From a virus, in the IMG/VR virus record IMGVR_UViG_3300037485_001466, positions 1 to 39,327 of that record: a stretch of 39,327 bases of DNA; one strand, 5' to 3'. The notes under the pieces were generated by a model that did no database searches, had not been told where the DNA came from, and worked only from the letters and a program-made list of their open reading frames with translations. Made by a program: the position numbers and the translations under genes. Each line of letters opens with the position of its first letter. Position 1 is the first letter of the stretch. Shown here one piece after another: positions 26,100-34,731 of this stretch.

Positions 26100-27209
26100 C
26101 TACCACGTTTCCCAACGGCTGCCGTTGTCCGAGCCAGCGACACCGTTGTCGTTGAGGCGGCTGACGCCGAGGTTCATCGAGGTGATGGTCCACTCGGTCT
26201 GCTGCAACTGGCGGTACGGGCTGCGAGGCACAATCTTCCGCATGTTGATGTTCGGGTGCTGGATGATGCCAAAGCAGCCGTTCAACTCCAGAGCGGAGTT
26301 CTTGCCGATGTCCTCGAGGTCGCGGTCCAGCTTGGCGGTGTCGCGCGAGTCGCCCGTGCGGTTCGAGTCGTACTTCTCGTCGAGGTGGAGAGCGTAGATG
26401 GAGTCGGCCGGGCAGGAGGGGTCCCATGCCATCGGGATGCCATCGAAGAGGAAGTTCTGGAAGCCGAAGTCGGCCGCCTTGCGTTCCGTCATGAGATGGT
26501 ACGGGGTGCTCATCTCGAGCATGGCGCGCTTGAACAGGTTGAAGCACGCCTTCGTGGTGATCAGGTCCGACGGGATAAGCGTCGTGTTGGTCGTGTTGTT
26601 GATGAGGCTCAACAGCGCGAGCACGCCGGCCGGGAGGGTCGTGCCAGCCGAGATGGTCCCGAAGTTCGCCGCGAGCTGGACGTACTGGTTGCGGAACCAA
26701 GGCTTCGTAGCCTTGTTGACTCCGCTGACCACCGCGGTCTGCGAGCCGGGCGCGGCCTTCTCGAGGATGGTGCTCAGGCCGTCGGGCTGCTTGCCACCGG
26801 AGCCGGTCCAGAGCGCAGCGGCGAGGGTGCGGCGGAGCGCCCACGACGTCTCCATCGCCTGAATCTCCAACTGGTCGAAGACCTGGTTGGGATCGTGCTC
26901 CTTCTGCCACATCTCCAACTGGTCGAACCCGGAGGGAACGACGCAGTAGCGGTTCGTCCAGTAGCCCATTGCCGGCTGGGTCGAGGTCGCGTCTGGGAGT
27001 GTGTCGCCCTTGTCGATCCACTTGCCCATCTGGGGAGGGGCGATGTAGAACGGCACCTGCAAGGAGTCGTAGACCTTGAAGATGTTTCCCGCCTGCCGCA
27101 TCCGGTAGTACAGGTAGTTCTTCAACATCTCCTGGACGACGAGCTTCTTGGCGCGCTCATCGACCGCTTGGATCAGCGGCAGGGACTCGGTGTAGGTGCG
27201 AGGCGTCAT
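26100..27209 (-). CDS. Major capsid protein, HK97-like
   Basis: The 369-residue product lacks any catalytic motif and shows the pattern of HK97-fold coat proteins: an N-terminal helical arm (AKKLVVQEMLKNYLYYRM), a middle region with AMETSWALRRTLAAAL, and the FGFQNFLFDGIPMAWDPSCP segment that recurs in many coat proteins around the E-loop/P-domain area. It follows a scaffold-like gene and precedes decoration genes. It builds the icosahedral head. Codon choice is highly biased, in line with being the most abundant virion protein. Confidence 0.82.
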   Translation of the reverse strand: MTPRTYTESLPLIQAVDERAKKLVVQEMLKNYLYYRMRQAGNIFKVYDSLQVPFYIAPPQMGKWIDKGDTLPDATSTQPAMGYWTNRYCVVPSGFDQLEMWQKEHDPNQVFDQLEIQAMETSWALRRTLAAALWTGSGGKQPDGLSTILEKAAPGSQTAVVSGVNKATKPWFRNQYVQLAANFGTISAGTTLPAGVLALLSLINNTTNTTLIPSDLITTKACFNLFKRAMLEMSTPYHLMTERKAADFGFQNFLFDGIPMAWDPSCPADSIYALHLDEKYDSNRTGDSRDTAKLDRDLEDIGKNSALELNGCFGIIQHPNINMRKIVPRSPYRQLQQTEWTITSMNLGVSRLNDNGVAGSDNGSRWETW

Positions 27210-27218
27210 CTTGGCTCC

Positions 27219-27869
27219 TTAAGGGGTGGTCAACCGACGATACTCGTCGGGGTTGTCTCGCTGGAGGATCTCCCTGATGGTCAGGGGACGATCCGCCTGC
27301 GCGGTCTGAGGCTGGGTTGCGGGACGCTGCGACTGAGCAGTCTGTTGCTGCTGGGCAGGCTGCTTGGTGGCCTTGAGCTTCGCCTCGTACTGGCGAGCGC
27401 CCCGGTCCTCAGCGTCCTTGATGATCTTGTTGATGTTGTGAAGGACCAACAGATCCTTCGGGGTGAGGTCTCCGCCGGCCTTGCGGGCCGCAAACTCACC
27501 ATACTTGCGTACCTCGTCAGGAGACGAGAAGTGGTGCGAGTAACCCGGGGCAATCTCGGTGATGCCCTGAGCTACGTTGATCATGTCCTGCTGGAAGGTA
27601 CGGAACCGAGCGACCTGAGCCTGCTGGTCCTGGTACTTGCGGAACCCGTCCGCATTGTACTCCTTGGGAGGCTCCGGATCGTTGATGGGCGCGAGGAACC
27701 CGGAGAGTGCGCTCCGGTTTCCGGCCACATCGATCTTGGGCTCAGCCGAAGCCGCCGCCGCAGGAGCAGTCTGCCCCGAGGAACTCGGAGTCTGCACGCC
27801 GTCGTTGACAGGTGCAACCTGCGACGGGGCCGAGTCGGTGGGTGCGGGGGTATCGATGATGTTGTCCAT
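27219..27869 (-). CDS. Capsid scaffolding protein
   Basis: The product is 216 residues and placed directly before the major capsid gene. It has a disordered Pro/Ala/Ser-rich N-terminus, a central helical segment (FRKYQDQQAQVARFRTF), then a Gln-rich run (PAQQQQTAQSQRPAT) and a short C-terminal helix (TIREILQRDNPDEYRRL) that could bind the coat protein. Low-complexity ends around a helical core and gene position are characteristic of scaffolds. No protease motif is present. Confidence 0.72.
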   Translation of the reverse strand: MDNIIDTPAPTDSAPSQVAPVNDGVQTPSSSGQTAPAAAASAEPKIDVAGNRSALSGFLAPINDPEPPKEYNADGFRKYQDQQAQVARFRTFQQDMINVAQGITEIAPGYSHHFSSPDEVRKYGEFAARKAGGDLTPKDLLVLHNINKIIKDAEDRGARQYEAKLKATKQPAQQQQTAQSQRPATQPQTAQADRPLTIREILQRDNPDEYRRLTTP

Positions 27870-27877
27870 GTAGTTCC

Positions 27878-28345
27878 TTACAGGCCAAGAGTGTTGATGA
27901 AGTCCTGCTCAGCGAAGAAGGTCTGTTCGGCCAACTTTGCTGCGCGGGCGGTAGGGGCAGGGGTATCACCCTGATGGAAGGTCGAGTGCTGGGAGTCAGA
28001 GATTCCAGAATCCTGACCAGCGCAGTAGAGGTCGAGGCCCTCGCGCTTCATGTAAGTCTCCTGCTCCGCTTTGGAGTGGAAGATCACATCTTTGCGAGCG
28101 ATCATGGGCTTGCCGTCAGGCGTGATACCGACCTGCTCCGGGCAACCCTTAACCTTGATGGGCCAAGGGTTTCCGGCGGAACCACCACCAGAGATGACCA
28201 CTTGGGGAGTGTTCAACTTTGGGGTGAAAGAGGTGTTGGAGCAGGACGGACAGGGGATGGCCGGTGCGACGTTGTACGATGACATGGTACGAACACACTC
28301 AACCGTCGCGCGGCATTGTGAGCAAGTCCAGTCGTATCGAGGCAA
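27878..28345 (-). CDS. Zinc-ribbon protein (FmdB-like N-terminus), 155 aa
   Basis: The start is a TTG at 28345, supported by GGAG about ten bases upstream and by the conserved opening. Residues 1-45 read YDWTCSQCRATVECVRTM followed by a CPSCSN pair, matching the short FmdB-type zinc ribbon (Y-x-W/F-x-C-x-x-C ... C-x-x-C). The later part has ARKDVIFHSKAEQETYMKR and is otherwise unassigned. Sited between portal and scaffold genes, it could be an assembly factor or regulator of late genes. Confidence 0.62.
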   Translation of the reverse strand: MPRYDWTCSQCRATVECVRTMSSYNVAPAIPCPSCSNTSFTPKLNTPQVVISGGGSAGNPWPIKVKGCPEQVGITPDGKPMIARKDVIFHSKAEQETYMKREGLDLYCAGQDSGISDSQHSTFHQGDTPAPTARAAKLAEQTFFAEQDFINTLGL

Positions 28346-28347
28346 GG

Positions 28348-30261
28348 TTACATTTCTCCGGTTCCGGTGCCTGTCCTCAGCGCCCCTGAAAGTGCGTTAC
28401 CGAGGTTCACACCTCGGTCACCCATCTGTCGTTCGGGATGCTGTCCGGCTCCTGCATCCATCATACCTTGCCCTTGTGGAGCAAGGCCAGAAATATCTTG
28501 CAGGGCGGCGGAAAGCGCAGGGTTAACCGCCGGAATCGCCGCTGCGCCCGCCCGGGCCATCAGCATGGTTGGGGTAAGGCCGAACTTCCGCACGAACTGA
28601 CGAGCGATCTCCGGCTGATTGAAGAACTGGAGAAGCGCTCCACCAGTGTCAGAGTACAGCAGTCTCAGAGCCTGCACGAGGATGAGCCTGTCCTCTGTGG
28701 TGGCTGACTGGTCGGCATCACGAAGCTGAACCTCGTAGATGTACGACGAAGTGAAGTCGTGAGTGCCAGCGTCCATCGACACCATGTCGGACCCGTACTG
28801 ATACTTGCGGCTACGAGTGCTGTTGAACATGGCTACGAGGTGCATCAGCTTGAGCACCACCTGAACGAGCGCATCGTTCACAGGATCTTTCATGCCCTCC
28901 ACGTTGATGCCGGTAGCATCGAGGAGAGCTTGCGTCTGACGAGCGGTAATGTCCTTGACCGCTTGTCCACGGTCCAGGTCGGAGGAACCGCTCGACGACT
29001 GAGCCTGACCCTTGATCCAGTTGATTGCCGCGATCAAGTTCTGGTCGAACGACTCCTCACCGATCCGCTTCACAGCGTTCGGGTCGTTGATCTTGATCAC
29101 GCCGTTGTAGTTGTCGTCGTTGAGCTTCTTGTCCTCACCGTCTGCGAGGCCAGCCGCATCGGGTACGCCCCACTTGCGGTTGAGCATCCGGTTGAGAGAG
29201 CGGAACATCGCCTTGCTGCCCTTATCGAAGGCGTCAGCATAGGGCTTCAACTCCTCTGCGAGGGTGATGTCGTACATCTTCTTGAGCTTGGACAGCTTCA
29301 CCGGAGTGAGCGGGATCATGCCTCCGAGCGGAGCCTTGGCGCACTTGACAACATTGTGTGGCTCGTTGAAGATGTAGGAGACGAAGTAGTTGTTGTACTC
29401 CGGATCGTTCCGGTCCCGGATGATCCAAAGCTCCGCGACCATGAGCATGTTTGGGAACAGCTTGATGTTGTCGCCCTCCACCGTCTCGAACAGGTAGATG
29501 AACTCAGAGTTCACGGCAGCCTTGTTGGGGTACTGATACCCGCTCATGGTCTGCAACTCCTTGATCGTGAGGAATCGGAAACGACAGATGTAGTCCATCC
29601 CGTCCCGATCTTTGGCGTTCAGGTTCGTGATCACGTAGCGCGGGTCAACGGACGCGGCCCACGGGTAACCGAACAGAGGTGAGAAGATCGGCGCGGGCTC
29701 AGGGGCCTCGGCCTCGGAGGGGAAGCTCTCCAACGGGGAGAAGGCATCAACCTCCTCGGTAGGTACGCCCCGCATCTGGAGGTCCTCAGCGGGCACTTCC
29801 TCGAAGCGGTCGATGTTCTCGCGACCGCCCTCCACGTTCGGCGTGGTGAGCTTCCTCATCATGTCGAGGGAGTACGGGTCCATCGGGTGCCCCACTTCGA
29901 CCCACCCCTGCGAGGCCCACGTAGCAGAGGTGAGAGCGTCCTTGAACGCGTCGGGCACCTTGGCGATACGAGACACAGACTTCGCCACGATGGCGGCGTT
30001 CTCTGCCTGATCCTTGAAGTCAGGGTCGTCAGGGTCGATGGTGATCTCGGGGGTGCTCGCGAGCAGCCGGGAGTGCAGCATACGAACGAACTCGCTGGCG
30101 AGGTTTCCGGTACGGTTACCTCGGGCGTTGCTGGAGTCGTCGCTGTTGCGGACCAGAGCGTAAGCCTCGGCCCACTTCTTGTCAAAGCGCCCGCGGCGAG
30201 TGATGAGATCGCTCTTGATGCGGAGATCCCAAGCGGCGAGGTTTTCGATGGGGATGTTCAT
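28348..30261 (-). CDS. Portal protein
   Basis: The product (637 residues) starts at 30261, the ATGA overlap with the terminase stop, with GGAGG about ten bases before; an ATG at 30270 is only one base from that site and is less likely. Content fits a portal: helical N-terminus, RMLHSRLLASTPEITIDPDD, a strand-rich wing region and a long stem helix region near the C-terminus, with Gly/Gln-rich tail (GQGMMDAGAGQHPERQMGD). It is flanked by terminase and scaffold genes, the canonical place. It forms the dodecameric vertex for packaging. Confidence 0.78.
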   Translation of the reverse strand: MNIPIENLAAWDLRIKSDLITRRGRFDKKWAEAYALVRNSDDSSNARGNRTGNLASEFVRMLHSRLLASTPEITIDPDDPDFKDQAENAAIVAKSVSRIAKVPDAFKDALTSATWASQGWVEVGHPMDPYSLDMMRKLTTPNVEGGRENIDRFEEVPAEDLQMRGVPTEEVDAFSPLESFPSEAEAPEPAPIFSPLFGYPWAASVDPRYVITNLNAKDRDGMDYICRFRFLTIKELQTMSGYQYPNKAAVNSEFIYLFETVEGDNIKLFPNMLMVAELWIIRDRNDPEYNNYFVSYIFNEPHNVVKCAKAPLGGMIPLTPVKLSKLKKMYDITLAEELKPYADAFDKGSKAMFRSLNRMLNRKWGVPDAAGLADGEDKKLNDDNYNGVIKINDPNAVKRIGEESFDQNLIAAINWIKGQAQSSSGSSDLDRGQAVKDITARQTQALLDATGINVEGMKDPVNDALVQVVLKLMHLVAMFNSTRSRKYQYGSDMVSMDAGTHDFTSSYIYEVQLRDADQSATTEDRLILVQALRLLYSDTGGALLQFFNQPEIARQFVRKFGLTPTMLMARAGAAAIPAVNPALSAALQDISGLAPQGQGMMDAGAGQHPERQMGDRGVNLGNALSGALRTGTGTGEM

Positions 30262-32441
30262 TGGAGCCATTCCTCCGCATCCAGCAGGACGCAGTCAGAG
30301 AGTTTGAAACCTTTCTGTGGTTCTTCTACAACCGTGGGAACTACATGTTTGACAATCACCGGAGCTTTTATGTCCTTGCCTCCGCACCGCCACAACCTAC
30401 AAGTCTGCGAGTGAGCCTCGGCCATCACTCCGTCGTCATGGAAACCGGCCGCCGCTTGCGGCTTCACTTTCGCCCCTATCATCTTGTTGATGAAGTGTTC
30501 AATCTGCGAGTACAGGTACGCGTAGAAAATGCGCTTTGGATCACGCGAATAACTTGCACGCAACTGTGCGAGCAGATCGGGCCGGTTACTCCCCACTACG
30601 GTCCACATCCGATCTTGGATAGGGCGCGTCTCTGGTTGTGAGGTGTAGAAGTTGTTCGGATAGCCTGTCTTGATCACATCCATGAGGACAGTGTAGCCCA
30701 CACTGTTGCGCTCACCGTTGATCCAAGCCATATTGTACAGACGAGCCACCAAGATCAGATGCAACCAGAGTTCTTCCGGTCGGCACCTACCATGCCATAC
30801 CGCCACGGTAGATCCAAACTTGTTCTTGATGGAGATGAACGATTCGTCGGGCTCATTCTCTCCACCCGACTTGGCTACCGTCTTTCCCTCTGAGATGTCT
30901 ACGCCTGCGTAGTATTCCATCCCTGGTTCTGGAGCTTCCCAGATTTTAAGCTCACCGAACTTGTCGTCTACCAACTTGGGTAGCAGATTGTGGTGGGAGC
31001 AAGGTCGAAGATGGTCCGCAAACCCGTTGGCGTCTACCACCCGACCAGTAAAGCTCGGTGGAATCAGGTTACGAGCCATGATCTTGAGCGTAGACGGGGC
31101 AAAGTAGGTGGACGCTACGTTACGCCACGCATGTTCCGGAGTAGTAGGGTACTCTTGGTCGAAACTGGAGCGATTGCCGTTGAACTTCCGCTTGATCTGG
31201 TGGCGACGCCAGAGGATCTGCTCAAACCTAAGATGGTAGCGTTGCGCGTACTGTTCTTCGTTGAGAGTTATGTTCTCGCCAGTCTCTTCGTCGATGTAGG
31301 TGTCGAACAGGTCCTCATCGTTGTTGGCATAGTCGGGAAGAACCCGATTACTCGGGATGGCATACTCAGGAGAGATGTGCCAAGGCAGGAACACGGGGTA
31401 AACGTAGCTGTCCTCCCCGCCCTTCTGCTCCATCGCCAGCGTCCAGCCCTCGTAGAAGGCGTCCATACCGACGGCGGTAGACTCATCGACGTGGACCGTC
31501 ATGATCGAGTCAGGCAAGCCGGGGAGCACGGAGTTCTGTACCTCAAGAGCCCGCTTGGCAGGCCACTTGGGCTTCTCGGACTCGTGTACGACGTGGATCA
31601 TCTCCGACGTACCGGGGTTCGGAGCCTGTGCGGACTCGAAGAATATCTTGGAGCGGTTACTAAGGAATACCACTCCACCTTCACGCTTCACCATCTTGGG
31701 AAGGTGAGGGAAGATCTCCTTAATCCGCTTCAACCACTCGATCACCATGTCTCTCTTGGTGACGTTGTGCTCATCTTTGTCGATGATAAACATGACATGG
31801 TAGCTGTCTTGGGTCAGACACATCCAAACCCAGAAGGCAAGCAGGTAGGTGGTACACCCAAGCTGCCGAGCCTTGAGGATCTTCAGCCGCAGAGGCTTCT
31901 TCTGGATGAACATCACCTGCGCGAAGAGCGCCCATAGCTCCTTCTGCGCATGGTTCAGGATGAAAGGCCCCGATCCACCGTGGGGGAACTCTGGGTTCAT
32001 ACCCGGACGGTAGGTAATCTGGAGCGCGTGCTTGCAGAAGTGCTCAAAGTCCGACCGAACTCGCTTGGGATCGGGGAACTCGGCCAGTTGAACCACTGGT
32101 TTTACGGGTAGGACCGGCTCGGTGAGTACGGTGACTACCTCTTTCTCGAAGGGCTTCCGCTTGACCGGCTTGGCAAAGCTCTCTTGCGTAGCCAAATCCA
32201 GTAGCGCCTGCTTACGAGCCTGTGAAAACTGCTCGCGAGTGATCTCGTTGTCGTACACGACCCTACTAAGGTCGCAGTACTCCTTGATCTGCGCGTTCAG
32301 AGTATCAAGCTCAGCCCGAAGTTGCGCCTCCTTATCAGGTTTGGCGTTCTTCAAGAAGATGCTGACTACGCTCCGTCTACCAATGAGTTCCAATACTGTG
32401 GACTCAAGGAACAGAGCGTCATTGTCATTCCTCTTTGACAT
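30258..32441 (-). CDS. Terminase large subunit
   Basis: The 727-residue product has an N-terminal extension of about 150 residues, then ATPase motifs: deviant Walker A KARQLGCTT at 190-198 (Lys before, not after, the Gly), as in many phage terminases, and IHVVHESEKPKWP near 282-294 in the Walker B area. The C-terminal half contains YYAGVDISEGK, an RNase H-like nuclease start with Asp. It drives packaging and cuts the DNA, with a helical small partner encoded just upstream. The first 150 residues have no recognised function. Confidence 0.85.
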   Translation of the reverse strand: MSKRNDNDALFLESTVLELIGRRSVVSIFLKNAKPDKEAQLRAELDTLNAQIKEYCDLSRVVYDNEITREQFSQARKQALLDLATQESFAKPVKRKPFEKEVVTVLTEPVLPVKPVVQLAEFPDPKRVRSDFEHFCKHALQITYRPGMNPEFPHGGSGPFILNHAQKELWALFAQVMFIQKKPLRLKILKARQLGCTTYLLAFWVWMCLTQDSYHVMFIIDKDEHNVTKRDMVIEWLKRIKEIFPHLPKMVKREGGVVFLSNRSKIFFESAQAPNPGTSEMIHVVHESEKPKWPAKRALEVQNSVLPGLPDSIMTVHVDESTAVGMDAFYEGWTLAMEQKGGEDSYVYPVFLPWHISPEYAIPSNRVLPDYANNDEDLFDTYIDEETGENITLNEEQYAQRYHLRFEQILWRRHQIKRKFNGNRSSFDQEYPTTPEHAWRNVASTYFAPSTLKIMARNLIPPSFTGRVVDANGFADHLRPCSHHNLLPKLVDDKFGELKIWEAPEPGMEYYAGVDISEGKTVAKSGGENEPDESFISIKNKFGSTVAVWHGRCRPEELWLHLILVARLYNMAWINGERNSVGYTVLMDVIKTGYPNNFYTSQPETRPIQDRMWTVVGSNRPDLLAQLRASYSRDPKRIFYAYLYSQIEHFINKMIGAKVKPQAAAGFHDDGVMAEAHSQTCRLWRCGGKDIKAPVIVKHVVPTVVEEPQKGFKLSDCVLLDAEEWLQ

Positions 32442-32823
32442 CTATGACCAGCAACGTATCACGGGCGTGGACATTCTGGATGATGGACCCGTTGACCTGC
32501 TTGGGAGCATACTGCTGGTACATGTCGTCCGTGGTGGGCGACGCCGTGTGCATCACTTCAGGGGAGAGGCCCATATCACCACCATCCAGAGCGTCAAGAA
32601 CCATAGCACCGCGAGCCACGTCGGCGGGATTGATGGTAACGACTTCCTCGAAGAGCATCCGGTTACCCGCACCGTCAACACGGTACCTCCGGGAGATGCG
32701 CTCACCTTTGATGACGACGGCGACATTCTGCTCCAACTGGTCCCGGTCAATGAGACCCTTATCCCTCATGCGCGTAAGCAGCAGAGAGCGCGTTTGTTCG
32801 AGGTCGTTACGACGGCCGGACAT
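32425..32823 (-). CDS. Possible terminase small subunit, 132 aa
   Basis: It lies immediately upstream of the large subunit gene, overlapping it by 17 bases. It begins MSGRRNDLEQTRSLLLTRMR with likely helices and is otherwise mixed. Small terminases diverge fast, so the call rests on size, basic helical start and position. A clear helix-turn-helix was not seen. Confidence 0.45.
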   Translation of the reverse strand: MSGRRNDLEQTRSLLLTRMRDKGLIDRDQLEQNVAVVIKGERISRRYRVDGAGNRMLFEEVVTINPADVARGAMVLDALDGGDMGLSPEVMHTASPTTDDMYQQYAPKQVNGSIIQNVHARDTLLVIDVKEE

Positions 32824-33064
32824 CGGACTGTTGCTGTTGCTTCGGCGTGCTGTCGATCTTCATGTCCTTGTACTGAAGGCTCAAGGTAACGCCAGCAAGA
32901 GCGGCGATGATGACCAGACCGAGGACGCCAAAGACGCCCATCGTGATCTGGAGCTTGCCAAAGCCTTGCTGGATCACCTTCGTCTGCTCCTTGCGCTCTT
33001 CGGATGCTACTTCCAGAGTGTCCTTGAACAACTGGAAGATCATCTCGAAGTTATCGGTAGACAA
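32807..33064 (-). CDS. One-span membrane protein, holin/spanin candidate, 85 aa
   Basis: The likely start is TTG at 33064 with GGGGAG upstream, as residues before it in the open frame are Arg/Ser-rich and shadow the preceding peptidase gene. The product has an N-terminal amphipathic helix (FQLFKDTLEVASEERKEQTK), one membrane span at about 40-63 (TMGVFGVLGLVIIAALAGV) and a short polar tail with a Gln run. Adjacent to the M15 peptidase, it may be the holin or a spanin-like protein. An unrelated membrane role cannot be excluded. Confidence 0.5.
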   Translation of the reverse strand: MSTDNFEMIFQLFKDTLEVASEERKEQTKVIQQGFGKLQITMGVFGVLGLVIIAALAGVTLSLQYKDMKIDSTPKQQQQSDVRPS

Positions 33065-33503
33065 TGTAGCTCCCCCTCTTGTCACACTGGAGCATTTGTC
33101 GCCGGTTCGCCTGACGTTCGAGACGCTCACCCGATCGGCACGATACATGGATGAACCCGCGATTGGGGTAGAGGATCGCTTGGTCGAACGGGAGCTTGCT
33201 ACGAACAAGCATCTCGAACGCCAGCCGGAGCGGCATGTTGAGGGGCACACAGTCGGTGGCCTCGCCCTTCATGTGCTGGGAGTCTGGCTCCCCACCCACC
33301 GCGTCGTTCAAGGCTTGGTTCCGATACCAAGAGTTGACTTGGATGGGACCAACCTTCTCGCGCCATGGCTCAAGGACGTTCTGCGCACAGTAACGCATAC
33401 GCTCCTCGATCAGCGGGGGAAGCTCCTCAATCCGCAGCCCGTGGCTGTTGACGAAGCACTCGTCGAAGCCGAAGTGTGCGGAGAGAGATGGGAAGTTGCT
33501 CAC
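33051..33503 (-). CDS. M15-family peptidoglycan peptidase (endolysin candidate)
   Basis: The start is GTG at 33503, overlapping the previous stop. The 150-residue product has NSWYRNQALNDAVGG, then SQHMKGEATD with H77 and D84, an acidic residue at 107 (LPFDQAI), and IHVSC with H119. This H-x6-D ... H set is the zinc site of the M15 D-Ala-D-Ala carboxypeptidase/endolysin family, which cleaves peptide cross-links of the cell wall. No signal sequence is visible, so it would need the neighbouring membrane protein to reach the wall. Confidence 0.78.
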   Translation of the reverse strand: MSNFPSLSAHFGFDECFVNSHGLRIEELPPLIEERMRYCAQNVLEPWREKVGPIQVNSWYRNQALNDAVGGEPDSQHMKGEATDCVPLNMPLRLAFEMLVRSKLPFDQAILYPNRGFIHVSCRSGERLERQANRRQMLQCDKRGSYIVYR

Positions 33504-33739
33504 GCCTTCTTCCCCAGATGCAAGCTCAGGAAGAACTTGACGATGGCGAACGCCACAGGTCCATCGACGGCATCGACCACGACGCCGACCGGACCCATCT
33601 CGTCGAACGGAAGGAGTCCATCGACGATGGCTACCACTTCACGGATGACCTCGTCCTTGGACTTGCCGGACGCTGTGAGCGCGTGAGCGATGTCCACGAT
33701 TTCGGTACGGTGGGTCTTGAGGAGGTTCACGATTTTCAT
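33500..33739 (-). CDS. Small hypothetical protein, 79 aa
   Basis: It overlaps genes on both sides as ATGA/GTGA junctions. The product has an N-terminal helix (MKIVNLLKTHRTEIVDIAHAL), a conserved-looking LLPFDEMGPVGVVVDAVDGP stretch and a hydrophobic helix FAIVKFFLSLHL. The last helix is short for a true membrane span. It may be part of the lysis or virion set; no family is recognised. Confidence 0.5.
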   Translation of the reverse strand: MKIVNLLKTHRTEIVDIAHALTASGKSKDEVIREVVAIVDGLLPFDEMGPVGVVVDAVDGPVAFAIVKFFLSLHLGKKA

Positions 33740-34104
33740 GACAGCAGCTTGATCCAGATGACGTAGGAGTAGGTGTCGCCAGCGTCGCCGTCGAGGTTGG
33801 CGTAGAGCTTCAAGTTGGCATCAACCTCGCAGATCGCTTGGATGTCCGCGGTGTCGAACAGGTCGGCGGCAGCCGTCACCTGTGTGCCGCGGTACTCTTG
33901 CGAGATGAGTTCCGCCGCTGCTCCGGTTACGGAGAACACCCGCGGACGCTGCTTGGTCACGCCAGCGCCCGCAGTGCGGACGGACTTGAAGCGGCAGATC
34001 TCTACGCGAGGGAGTACGCTATTCGTCGCTGACGGAACAGCAAGCTCGATTTGAGCATTGCCAGCTACGGAGCCAGCGAACTTGAGGTAGGTGTCACGCG
34101 CCAT
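33736..34104 (-). CDS. Small beta-rich protein, 122 aa
   Basis: The ATG at 34104 has GGAGG nine bases upstream; an in-frame ATG at 34119 overlaps this site and is disfavoured. The product has alternating hydrophobic strands (IELAVPSATNSVLPRVEICRF, YSYVIWIKLL) and no cysteine pair. Its form is that of a small decoration protein or head-tail completion factor, but this is only an impression. Confidence 0.5.
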   Translation of the reverse strand: MARDTYLKFAGSVAGNAQIELAVPSATNSVLPRVEICRFKSVRTAGAGVTKQRPRVFSVTGAAAELISQEYRGTQVTAAADLFDTADIQAICEVDANLKLYANLDGDAGDTYSYVIWIKLLS

Positions 34105-34105
34105 T

Positions 34106-34531
34106 TTACTTGCCTCCAAAGAAGTCGAACAACTCGGCTGGCTTCACCCCAGCCTTGATGCTCTGGCTGTCAGGGGCGTTCCCCGTGACGTCGGGGTTCA
34201 GGGGCTCGTCCGAAGCTACTGGAGTCGCCTCATCGCCCGTCGTATCGTCACCTTTCGCAAGCGGCTCTTGCGAAGCCGGGGCCGGTGTCTCGCTTGCGGT
34301 GTTGCCCGGACCAGCAATGTTTACTGAGTTGTTCTCAGCAGTCCGCAAGCGGTGAAGATTGAGAGCAGAAAGAAGCTTGTCCTCCACGTCGATGACGTAG
34401 GTGTGGACGTCCTCAGTGGTAACCTTCCCGATCTGCTCGCTGATGTGAGCAGGGAAATCGAGGGTCACCGTGGCACCGTTCGCGACCTGACGAAGAATGA
34501 CGCGAAGGATGAGGGCTGCGACGTGGTTCAC
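34106..34531 (-). CDS. Hypothetical protein with acidic, low-complexity C-terminus, 141 aa
   Basis: The N-terminal half is helical and compact (NHVAALILRVILRQVANGAT, then DVEDKLLSALNLHRLR). From about residue 70 on the sequence is Pro/Ala/Glu/Asp/Thr-rich and probably unstructured until a last FDFFGGK. A disordered acidic tail after a small helical head recalls assembly or DNA-mimic proteins, but no family is recognised. Confidence 0.5.
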   Translation of the reverse strand: MNHVAALILRVILRQVANGATVTLDFPAHISEQIGKVTTEDVHTYVIDVEDKLLSALNLHRLRTAENNSVNIAGPGNTASETPAPASQEPLAKGDDTTGDEATPVASDEPLNPDVTGNAPDSQSIKAGVKPAELFDFFGGK

Positions 34532-34731
34532 TTCTGCACCTTGTAGGCTTCGATCTTGGCGATCAGGAGGTAGTACTCGTCTCCAGTACGCACGTAGTCG
34601 TTCATGGCTTGAGCCATGAAGTAGCTCGCGTCTACTGCCTTGGGAACCTTTGCATAAGCCGCATCAATCTCGGCCTTGGTGGGCCGGTCGTTCGGGTCAT
34701 GCTTGGCGAGTCGGTCGAGAAGCTTCTGCAT
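34528..34731 (-). CDS. Small helical protein, 67 aa
   Basis: The start at 34731 shares one base with the upstream stop (TGATG); a longer open frame reaches 34836 but runs through that gene. The product is all helix: MQKLLDRLAKHDPND, then TKAEIDAAYAKVPKAVDA and a final IAKIEAYKVQK. Function is unknown. Confidence 0.5.
   Translation of the reverse strand: MQKLLDRLAKHDPNDRPTKAEIDAAYAKVPKAVDASYFMAQAMNDYVRTGDEYYLLIAKIEAYKVQK

Noticed and set aside
25458-27974. Plus-strand open frame of 838 codons across the capsid genes
   Set aside because: Antisense to capsid, decoration and scaffold genes; result of strong G/C third-position bias, Arg/Gly/Val/Asp-rich.
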